Assembly: GCA_907163375.1 (NCBI GenBank)
Contig: CAJQUW010007735.1
Location: forward strand, 233,501-297,500
Direction: 5' to 3'
Length of the DNA: 64,000 nucleotides
From: Prostheceraeus crozeri
Taxonomy: Eukaryota; Platyhelminthes; Polycladida; Euryleptidae
A model generated the notes under the pieces. That model did not search any database. It was not told the DNA's origin and saw only the letters and a list, made by a program, of their open reading frames with translations. The position numbers were made by a program, and so were the translations under genes. The number at the start of each line of letters is the position of its first letter. Position 1 is the stretch's first letter. Shown here piece after piece: positions 39,701 to 51,700 of this stretch.

Positions 39701-42700
39701 GTGATGTCATATGATGAATTCAGAATTATATACTACATTAGTAAACATGATACAATTTCATTTTTTCCAATTCGATGTTATTAATCAGTAATGTAATTAA
39801 CGTATGATTATTCTGAAATTGCCACCATATTATAAATATTGCACACAACATAATCTCGGAGACATCACTGTATGAACATTGTATTTTTATTGTAAAATCA
39901 TTATTACGATAAAATTGATCTGATACATGTTTTCAAAATTGTTCTGTATCATCGACTCTCACACCTCGCTTTCACTTTCCCTGAATATTATATAAGAAAT
40001 CTGAAAAAATTTGAAAATTCCTCGAGCACACACTAGTATGCGATGATAATGCCATTCTATTTGCATTACAGTTTTCGACAGCATCTACATGGAAAAAAAG
40101 AACGTCAACGCTTATTGGTTAGAGATAGAGTAAGACGACACCGAGAAAGACAAAGATGGCGGAGTATGGTTCTACAAGTACTTAACGAAGGTATAGAGAG
40201 ACAGGGTTCTGGAGAGGAAGTTGGCAGGAATTTGGAAGTAGGTCATGAAGTTGAACGAGGGCATGATGAGGAAAGTCATGCAACGGACAGTGAGGTTGGA
40301 CGAGGTCATGTTGGGTCTGGGTATGAAGAAAACGATGATATGCAAGCAACGGATGATGAGGTTGAGCGAGGTCATGTTGGGTCTGGGTATGAAGAAAACG
40401 ATGATATGCAAGCAACGGATGATGAGGTTGGACGAGGTCATGTGGAGTCTGGGTATGAAGAAAACGATGATATGCAAGCAACGGATGATGAGGTTGGACG
40501 AGGTCATGTGGGGTCTGGGTATGAAGAAAACGATGATATGCAAGCAACGGATGATGAGGTTGGACGAGGTCATGTGGGGTCTGGGTATGAAGATGTCGCT
40601 ACAACGGATGAACTGGTCGATAATCGAGTGGCTGTCAATCTTCTACCTAGAAGTGGTAGGCCACCAACATCAGCTCCTCTAGACTTGCCTTTATATGAGG
40701 GAAGTAGTATTTCAGAAATGGAGAGTGCTGTTCTCATATTATATTATATAATGGAATCTGAAACAAAGAAAGCGTTGATTCACTTCTAAATTTGATTAGA
40801 TTACTCTGTCCTAGTGGTAGCCGTGTTATTAGTTCAAAGTACAATTTGTTCAAACTACTAAGACAGCAGGACTTCGTCACATATCATAGATTCTGCCCCT
40901 CATGCTTCAAATATATTGGCAATCTGGAGAGTGTTAGGCATGTTCGGTCGTGTGATGAATGCAATCAGAACCTCCCAAGCAGTGAACAAAATCTCGATGG
41001 TACTTTTGTTGAATTTAACATAGCCAGTCAACTTGAAGATCTGCTCAACCGATTCCCTCACTTGACAGATGAACAGTTGCGGTCGACAAGACTTAGAGAT
41101 GATGCAGTGATACGAAGCTTGCTCGATGGAGAGCGTCACAAAGAGTTTATTTTGAATCATAGTGGGGATGAGGCTATTCATTTGTCGTATACATGGGGTA
41201 TGGATGCTTTACAGTTTTTCAGGACATCTAAGTACCAAGCGACCCCTGTTTATCTGAAGATCAACGAATTCCCTAACAAAGTGAAAAAAAATGAAATTTT
41301 GTGTCTTGGCATTTGGTACGGAACAGAAAAGACTGTTTCTAAGTGCTTTTTGCAACCGCTGATAAATAGTTTGAATGGACTAGTGGATCCAGGCATTAGG
41401 TGGAAGGATCATTCCGTACGTTTTCACCCAATACTGGGTTGCTTTGATGCAGTGCAAAAAGCCGATTTGCAGTGCATTCACCAATTCAACGGATCATTCG
41501 GGTGTGGAGCATGCCACCATACTGGCAAACGTATTAGGAAAGGACGGGGATTCACTAACGTCTATCCGTTTACCGAAGACCCTCATCCATTACGAACGAT
41601 GGCAGAAACATTGTTAATCGCCAATCACGTGCGAAATGGCGATGGTACCCATATCGATGGTGTGCTCGGTAAAAGTTGTCTCTTTTCCTTATCGGGATTT
41701 GATTACATCGCTGACGCTCCACCTGACCCATTGCATCAGCTACATCTTGGAGTTATGAAACGTATGTTGAGTTTGTGGCTAGACCGCGAAAACAATGGGC
41801 AACCTTGGTATATTGGTGATAGGATCAATGAAATAGATGATAAAATAGCCACCATCTTGATTTCAAATGAAATGTACCTATCATTCCTGATTTAAGTAAG
41901 TTTTGGAAAGAGACAAAACGATTGGTGATATTGATCAAACAATAAGTCAAACTTCATGAAACACACTTAAAAATTAACTGTTAATGCACTCTGCTATTTT
42001 TCATGCGGCACAAGTTTGCGTTTTGGATGGGTTATGATAGATATTAAAAAATAGAGCAGATGTAGGAATATGGTTATATATTAGGATAGAAGAATCGATG
42101 GCAAAGTAAGATTTTCTGAAATTACTAAAACTTCTTTGACACTTATCGTTTTGGCTCTTTCCGAAACTTTTTTGAGAGACTTTATCTATAAATGAAGCCC
42201 GACAAATATTGTAATATTACTGAATGTTGACCCGATAAAAGTACCATTTTTCGTGAACTACCCTTAATTAAATAATCATTTGTGAAGCCTACTGAATTAT
42301 GCATTGAAGCTTACGTACTTGTATACATTATGTATTGACATGTCCTTTTTTTCAACATCACACATATTGTCGGAAACTCGGAATATATTTTGAGAAAGAA
42401 CGGACTAACACTGACAATGACATTTAGCAAGAATCTAAAAGTAAACTGTATTATTATCAATTTTTGACCTGAGATATTGTCTTTCACTTAGTACTACAAT
42501 ACATACGAAATTTTATAAAACGTTCTCTGTTTTATTTCTTTGTTGTTAATTTCATATCAAACTGTGAAACAAATTTTGGTTGCAATAATATCAATATGGT
42601 GGCAATTTCTTAGGATTTCACTTGGTCAAAAACATATCCTCTATAAAGTGCATGCCAATTTCATTAAACATCTCATGCTGAATTGAATGTCTGCATTGTT

Positions 42701-45700
42701 TATTTTCAGATAATTTTTTGTTCCTACGGTTCATTGTATAAGCTAAGCAATTTTTTTACGAGTGGGTACGTCTGATGTGTTATGACAAAAAGTAATTACA
42801 CGTATCTCATTTCTTATCTCAGCAGACTATATTCTCACTTTTGTAGAGACTTTTTCCTTCAAGTTAGGATATTTCATGTTATCAAAGTATTGGTATAGAT
42901 CGTTACATTTTCATACCTTTTCATGCGAACATGGTGTGAATGATAATCCGGTATACTATGATTCATACCATGCTTTATACTATGAGAGCCTGAGCCGTGT
43001 ACATGAGCAGAACCTACATGCCGGTACTCATTCATACAATGTCTCATAGTCTATTTGCACGTACACTGCTTCATGGTATGCATGGCTATGGTATGATTCA
43101 TACATATGAAGGGGTATGTATGTACATACAGCGTTACATTTTCATACCCTTTCATACTATGAATCATGCATATGATTTATACACGGTTTCATAGTATGCT
43201 TCATAGACTGTTTATACATACCCTGTTAATTCATGCCCTGTTTCATAGTATGTTTCATAGTCTGTTAATACATACCCTGATGGTTCATACCCTGTTTCAT
43301 AGTATGGATAGCTAGGGTATGATTCATACGTATGAAGGGGTATGTATGTACATACAGCGTTACATTTTCATACCCTTTCATACTATGCTTCATACTATGA
43401 CTCATACATATGATTCATACACTGTTTCATACGTATGTTTCATACTATGATTCATACCAGTTTTTTCTGTACGGGCTTACAATAACGGTCTGTCGTAGAG
43501 CATTGAATATCTAAAGAGAATGACAACTATTAAGTCAATACAAGACACCAACACCCCTGCTTCCCCGACCGCACTCGTGTTTTCAGGCGAGCGCGGTCGG
43601 GGAATCAAGGGTGTTGGTGCATTTTATTGACTTGAATGGTTGTCATACTCTTTAGATGTACATGAACTAGTGTTACACAATGATTAAGACAGCAATTGAA
43701 AATACTATTTCTTCTTTTGAATCTGTTTGCAATCGCAAGCTTTCTTCTGCAACTAATGGTTAATAGAATTCATCTCTTTCTCGTTTGTTCTTCATCTGAT
43801 ACTGTACTTCATTTAATAATACAATCTGGAATAAAATACAACAATCACTACTTCACCCACTGATTAATGGATATACAGCATAATACTGCAGGCAGTGTAT
43901 CATCAACAGGTATTCGTCCAGTTACGTTTCGACCCTTGACCCAAATACTCAGACCCAGACCAGCGGGTTCCCAGGTAATGATTCGCATGCCAGACATCAT
44001 GCAAATGCTGCATTACATGTAGATGCATCATGCTTTTCCCTATATGTAAATATAGAATCAGCATCTACACAAGTCATTCATAACTCCATCATCGGAATCT
44101 TCGCACTTCAGCAATGAAAGCTCTTTCATCTCCTGTCCCTTCAGGTACGCTGACCGTCGTGCGCTCTCTCGCTTTATCGCCCCAATCACGAAGATACACA
44201 TATCGCTTCCAACAGTGGCGTAGCAGACCACCTCAGATGAGGTAATCTGAGTCCAATGAAAGAACCGGGAAAAGAACGTAGGCCTACATGTAAATTCCAA
44301 GTCAATTTTTAGTCCTTTAGGCGCATTGCTCAAAATATATTTTTTATTATTATAATTTAAAGAGCAAAATCAATTTTCATAACAACTCCATTTCCACTTA
44401 TAGTCATTACCAAAAACAATACAGGTAAATCATAACACTATAACCTGATGTATTTACTTACGATATAACAACTTTACTTGACGATCTTTCATTGAAGCAA
44501 ACTTGTCGATAATTGTGTCAACGAACGAACACTCTCCTGATAAGTGTTTGAGAAGAGAAGTTTCGATGCTTAAAAATACCAGTTGTTTCATGCGTTCTTG
44601 AGTCATGGTGAAACGCAGGTAGGTCTTGATTCGCCGAAGCACACTGAAGGTTCTTTCACATGTCACCGATGTTAGAGCAATTGTTTGTGAAGCCATTAAT
44701 GCTTTAGAGACAAGAGGTAGAGCGTCACACAAATCCAAGGAATGCATTTGTTTAAGAAGGGTAGAAGGATCATTTGCTTCTCCAAGTGCCACTCGCAAAT
44801 CTGAATCAGTGAATAGAATGTGTAATTCGTTGCGCAACTTCTCTTCTTCTTCTTGAACTAAGTCCGGGTGATGTTTCTTCAGTTCATTCACAAGTCGTAC
44901 AACTTCAAATGCATCAGCTTTCAGTACATCAAATCTCGATGGCTGAAATAGTTTTATCCACTGAAGACTTTCGATGTTTTCAAATCGTTGGTCTAACTGA
45001 AAAATTAGTGTATCGATGATTTCGTACATTAATCGCTTAAGTTTATCCTTCTCAAATTGGGATGACGAAGATGATGGCTTAGGCCTACTTGGAGTGTAAC
45101 CGCTGTCAAGGAGATGTTGCTCGTTGATTTGTGGGACTCTCTTTTCATGATTAAAAAAGTAAGGCTCATATTGCTTCGCTTCCTCGACGAACGTTTGAAA
45201 GGAAACTTCAGAGCGTAGTTCACACAAGTTTGCACGATAGTCTGCTACCTTCGAAGATATTTCAGCTGGATCAATCATCACACCTTGAAGTTTCTTTGTC
45301 ATCATGTCGGATAATGCGAAAACTTTACGAAAAAAGAATAAGAGAAACACATTCTCACAATTTCCCAATTGATATCGCAATCCTTTCGCTTCAGCGCGGG
45401 TGTAGCAATCAATTGAGCAAGCAGAGGACTCCGAAGAAATATTTTCTAAAACATTGAAAATTTCACAATACTTAGAAGAAATAGCACAGACAGATTTTCC
45501 TCTCGTCAACCAACGCGTAGTTGACGCAAGAGGCAATGGACTGGATAACATAGAAGCACGTTTTCGTGAAGCGCGAAAAAATGTTGTCAAATTTTGCAAA
45601 AATCCGAAAAATATTGATACCAACGGAATATTCTTACTGACACTTTGTGCTACTAATGCCCATTTGTGTGCATAACAATGAACGAAGTTTGCTGAGGGCC

Positions 45701-48700
45701 AAATCTCCTTGATCTTAGTTTGCACTGAATTGTGCTTACCCATCATGTTACTTGCACCGTCGTATGACTGGCCGATCACTGAAGTATTTTTGGTTACACC
45801 AACGGACTCAAGACTTTCACATATTACACAGGCAAGATTGTTAGCTGATCTGTCTGCTGACACATTGACAAGGTCAATCAGATGTTCGAAGACCGATCCA
45901 TTGTGAACAAGTCGGACACTGACAGCCATTTGACTTGTATTTGAAATGTCCGTTGTATCGTCAGCAATTATAGATATAAAAGGAGCACCTTTGATTCGAT
46001 TCTCGATTTCACCGCGAACCTGATCATACAAACACTTAATCAAGTCGTTTTGAATATCAGGTGATAATCCTGAAAATGGGAGACTGTGATCAGGAGAGAC
46101 ACAATTTTTAATCAGCGGATCAGAACTAAATTCACTGAGGAGCTTAATCAATTCAATGAAATTTCCACGATTTGGACTGTCAGTGCTCTCTGAATGACCT
46201 CTAAAAGAAAGGCCTTGGCGAACAAGGAAAAGAGCGGCTTTGATATGATGTCGCATCATTTCTCTGTTCTTCCTCACTTCCTCGTTGTGCATATTTCTCA
46301 AAGTTTTGAACTCCTCATTTAACATTTCATCGATCCTTACTTTGCCAATAAGTTTAAGAGAGGTGATCGCGGCCAGATGCGTAGGAGATTTTATATGTCT
46401 CTTCACATGATTAGAGAAATTCGCCAAGTCGAGTAATCCTCTCGTCGATGAAAACACTGTCGTTTTTGGTTTAAAGATAAGGCACGGAAAGCAGAAAAGT
46501 GTCTTTCTAATGGGGCAACCAGTCAGCCATTCGTATTTTTGATATTGCACACTAAGATTGCACTTTCTCCTTCCTTCAAAGGTGAAAATCGGCTTATCTC
46601 TTCCTTTAGTTTTTAGTTCTATTTTCTTTGCGTAGGATAAAGGAGAATTTTGTAAATTTATCAATTCCTCGACAGTTGCCATGAGTATTCTCCGTTATAA
46701 GTAGCGATGTAATTGAGTAATAGCGAAGACCGGAGAGGGTGGTTACACTCTGCTAGCAGATATTGATTCTAGAATATCAGACAGCAGACACATGGCAGGA
46801 GGGCGACGCAGAGAGGAGACGTATCATTACAATGTTTGCTGCATCCAGACCAATCAGAGGCGCGCTATTGATAACTCTACTGCTGTACAGGTGTGATTCT
46901 GTCGCGAGATAGAATACTCGTATCTCTCCGCCTGTGTTAAAGAAGTTTTGTGAATTGGAAAACGGAAACATCGAACAAGATTATATGACCTTCATGTTAA
47001 TCAAAATCCTATCATCACATATTTGTAATTTCATTTTCGTTTGTAAATTCCGGTGTATTCTCAGATTATAAGAATACTATAGGCGCTACGCCCCTGGCTT
47101 CCAAAGTCACGCGCCGTGATACATTGTCACACTTTAGTGACACGCTGTGTCCAAAGTCACTTAGATGTGCGTCATTATGCGCATCATGGCAGCGTCATCC
47201 GATGAAGTGACCGAGCGTTAACGAGGGCGATGAGGTTGTGTAGACAGATGAGTTCTTCATGTAGATAAGCAGGCACCACATACAGAATGCACTTGTTGGC
47301 AATAGTTACTACGCATTGGTTCTCGCATGAATTTGGGGTCATTCAAGTTCTTTCAGTAGTTAAGATGCTGTCTCGTATAGTTGTTGACATTTGAAGCAGT
47401 ACATTGTCACCGCATGTTGCTCTTTTCAACTAATATCAATTCAATAGCTACATTGACAAAGGGACAAGTTTTACGCATTTTCATTTTTATGCAGTTTTTC
47501 TGACAGTTTTAAAATAATGTTCTAAAACTGCTTTTGTGACCTGGTTTTTAAAATGGTTGTATAATCGTTTGCATATTGTTTCAAAACCCTCTTTCCAAAA
47601 TTGGTTCCAAAACTGTGCTTTTTAAACATGAATTATTGCATTATAAAGATGGTCGTTGATCTCCGTACTTAAACATATTTTCATCCACGACCTGCTGGAG
47701 AGGCCAATGCGAATGGTTAGAACACCACCAAGAAGTACAGTCGAAGCTGATAAATAGAAGGAGAGCATGATGTAGGCACTCACCTTAGTAGACTTATGAA
47801 AAACATGGTGTCGACTTTAAGATGCTCTATTTCGCAACTTTTATGTTGACGATTGATCTAGTCTAAGTTATTGAATTGAAAAGACGCGTTGTCAAGTGCT
47901 GGAAAAATATAGATTCAAATATATCATCTATCTTGTTTAAAACACAGAAAACAGTACGTTGAACATAAGTAGCAGAATCCAGTTATGCGTGCATTAAATT
48001 GGGCAATTGTGATATTAATATTTCAAACTGTGAAAGGTGTTCTAATCCTTAGAATTCATCAGCAATAGAGTATGAAGAGTTGAAGTTTTACCTTCATGCA
48101 ATCAACAATAACGAGAGCTGTTTGCGTTTTCAATTGAAACATTCGAAAACGGCTGTGTGATTCCCATGCTTCGTTCTTTACCGTTCATCGATCGTGCCCC
48201 AACTTAATTTCTCCTACAGTGCCTCGACCTTCAGTCAATTTTCATTTTTATCAAATTGTGATAAGCGATCCAGCTGGCTCCAATCAATGTAAAATAATAA
48301 TAACGATTGTGGCCATACAATGTAAACATGAAATTACGTAAACCATTATTTACACGGGCCATTGTGCCAGCTTATCATTTTCATAACAATAAAATCAAGG
48401 CTGTGATGGATTATCGGCTGATTAATGGATATGGGGACGATGGGGTCACATTAGGTCATAATCACGCCTTTGAGTTCATCTGAAACAAAATAAAATTTGA
48501 ATGCTGCTTTGAGACATTGTGTATATTTTACTTTTTTGTAAATGTGCTTAATCTTGTAATTGTTATAGTGGTCTAAGGTGTAATTCAGACGAGGTATCTT
48601 AGTTACATTGTTAAAATGTTGTGGTGTGAGAAAATCTAAGTATAAGTAGATAAGAACAATGTTGATAATTTTGTCGTAATGTCCAATGGCTTCCTTAATT

Positions 48701-51700
48701 AAAGACGATTCATGACATTTCTTAGGAAATATCCTCTTTTAAGCCTTTATTAGATGGCTTATTGTGGTATTAAAGTAGGGTTGTTACAGAAGACTTATAG
48801 ATATGTACAGTAGATAAGATTACATTTCGAGATAAACCGGCACAGTATAGAACAAGTTATTCAGCTGTTCTACACCGCGGGTCTATTGTGTGCTAGATGT
48901 CCCTTGGATACGATTCAGCTCTTCTACACCACGGGTCTAATGTGTTAGAGATCCCTTGGATACGCCCTCAGTCTTTTGAACAAGAAAGTTAACTCAATTA
49001 TTTCGGCAAATGTCGATGCATCCAACCTCAGCCACATGATTTGGCCACAGTTTAGCAACGATTGCACAAGTCAATGCTGTCTCAAAGTTTAAAAGGCAAA
49101 AAAGGTAAAATGATCAGCAAGTGCGGCTAATACAACGTCAGTAAACGCGGATTTTACCACGATTGTAAAAGATACAAGCATTTATATTTACATGTAATTT
49201 GTTTGTAGATGTGACCGCCATGTACTGCCTAATCAAGTAATCATGATAAAAATTATCTGTCAATACCCATTTGTCGGTCTCCATGCAGACATTTGACTTT
49301 TCAATGTGCCGATAACAGATGCCAAAAATTGATTGATAGAAAAACAAATATCGGCCGATAAATCGGCACTACCGATATAATGGTTGATACCATTACTTAT
49401 ACACATTCAATACAGTATTGAACAAAAATGATGTTTTACTCCATCGCATGTTGACAGCAAAGCAGCGCCTCAATTTAAATATTTGAAACCAAAATGGAAA
49501 CGTTGATGCGCATGTACGTAATTTGTTATGCCCAAACCATGTTTTATTGTGGACTTGTAGTATACCTGTTATTGACGTATAACATTAGTGTTCCTGCTAA
49601 AATTATGTCTTGAAGGGATAGAAGATAAAATAATAGTTGGATAAGGAAATGAAAATTCAAATGATGTGTTTTATTTAATTTGTAGTTATACTTGATGATG
49701 GATTTAAATCTTAATAATTTAATAATGCAAATATACATGTGCATGTTCAGACCCATCAACTTGCTTAATGTAGTGATCTAATGCAAAATGGGAGTAGCAC
49801 TCAGCATAAATACATAATTATTATTATAATATTATTATCGGGAAAATGATTAACTAATGACAACATTTTGTCCTTTCCTCTAAATATTTAAATTTAAAAA
49901 AAATAAATATATATATAAGTAAACATAATGTTTGCTAGATCCTCATCCAATTTTGATAGTCCTTACGAAAACTGATCTAGCTCTCAAATTTATACAAAAT
50001 GATCTCAATTTTTCTACAAAAATTACGAGCACTAATTTTGCTTTTACACAGACAAACCAGAAGTATAGACGGTGTGTCAGTCTCAACATTGGGCAAAAAC
50101 TGAACACCCTTGTATGTTGGATTCATTCTCACAAACTTCACTCTCAAATCCTTTGAGCGTTCCGTCACCACTCTCCTATGGCATATAATTTTTCCAAGAT
50201 GCGAAGAATTTTGCGGAATGGGACTGTAACCAACCAAGTAGCATTGTTGTAAAGGAAACATCAAATACGCACACACACACACACAATAGATTGTTAGCAG
50301 AAGTATGTCATAAGCTGCATATTATACAATAGTAATCTTAAAAATGTACATTCTCAGTAATTTTTTCTAAATTAATTTATTCTTAGCAAGTCTCTGATTC
50401 ACGAATGAGTTAGAATGCTATGTGATCTGCAGCAATTCTGACAATAGATCAAATTCTATTTAAGAATTCTAATTCAATGAATAAATCAATTTAAGAACTT
50501 ATCAAATTTTGAATCAGCGAAGACAGTGAGGAAAGAATGAATAGGTGTCCTCAATACCTGTGAAGTAATGAATGGATTTTTCCATCTTAGTGCGCTGTCA
50601 ACTGAGATTGTGTGAACATCTCCTATATAGTTTTTAAGTGAAGAAGGCTAACGAATGCCTTTCATCGATCATTTATTGCACAATAGCTTAACTTCTGCCT
50701 CCGTCAGGCTAAGATGACAAATCTAGATGCTGTTCATAATGGCTTTCGTAATGGATAACATTTTCGTCGTGGACAATTCAACGTGCATACTCGATAGGAC
50801 GCTTTCAGTCACTGACCGTGTCTGGTGCTGAAGAGCATCTTAATCTACGCAGCATTAAATGCATCCAGTGACGAACGAAATCGCATTAAGTTTTAAGTGG
50901 TACACTTTGCACTCCTAAATAATGCTACTGAGCAGCTACCGTGCAGTTGCAGTAATGTTGCTAAGGTTGAAAATGTGACAAAAACGAAATGTTATATTGT
51001 GTTTACCCCGGCGCATTACATGATTATCAAATTGCTGTATTCCGATCGGGTGGGTCGTATGATTGTTTTTCGAGACTGGGGAGTGGGAAATATTCGAGTA
51101 AATGCTGCAATCTATTGTAAAATATACTTATCAGTTCAACATTGTACTACACCTTTAAACTGTTCTGTGATGAATGGTTTTGAGTCTTAAGAGTATTTTT
51201 GTCAGATACTCTCTCACCGACATGTTCTTAGAAATTCCGTCATTTACTATATTTATTTAAGTTATTGTATATTTTTCAGTGTGTAATGTTTCTATAATCA
51301 AGATCGATTACAGCCTCATGCTATTTCAAAGACAATTGAAAGCATTTTCATTCCATGCCAACTCATTCTTTCTTTTTAAAGCTGACCAAGATACTTATGA
51401 CCTTCATTGGGTAGCGGAAACAATTCCCACCCGATGCCTTTTCATGTCATGCAGGTGATTCACGCATGTGACGCATGTGGAGCTCCATCCAATTATTCAT
51501 TGCTCAATGAAATATTTCCCACAGACATTAGAGAGGCGTACGCGTGCACCTTGATGCAAACCTTATTCTGTCAACACATTAGAATATAAAAGCCCATGAC
51601 CTCGATAAGTGGTCGAATTGACGAATCGAAATGCATGTTTTCCTGGCATTGTTTTAAAATCAAGCGGGTCACTCCTTCACTTTATTAGCCTTCGTACAGT

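Larger units (their letters stand above)
38711..43475 (+). mobile_element. EnSpm/CACTA-like DNA transposon with palindromic end arrays
   Basis: About 4.77 kb. The left end reads CCCGTACAGAAATAAATTGG, and the inverted right end reads CCCGTACAGAAAAAACTGG, both followed by TATGAA and CATAGTATGAAAC. Dense CATACTATG/CATAGTATG motifs lie inside both ends. Between them is a Transposase_21 (tnp2)-type coding region. Two-base CT flanks on each side could be a target duplication but are too short to prove it. The ends are not the classical CACTA/CACTG, so the superfamily rests on the protein. Confidence 0.8.

Noticed and set aside
40172-40682. Antisense and alternate-frame ORFs over the 66-bp repeat
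   Set aside because: Shadows of the coding repeat; the period preserves every frame.
38709-43477. CT/CT as a target duplication of the EnSpm-like element
   Set aside because: Two bases match by chance once in sixteen; kept only as a possibility in the element's description.
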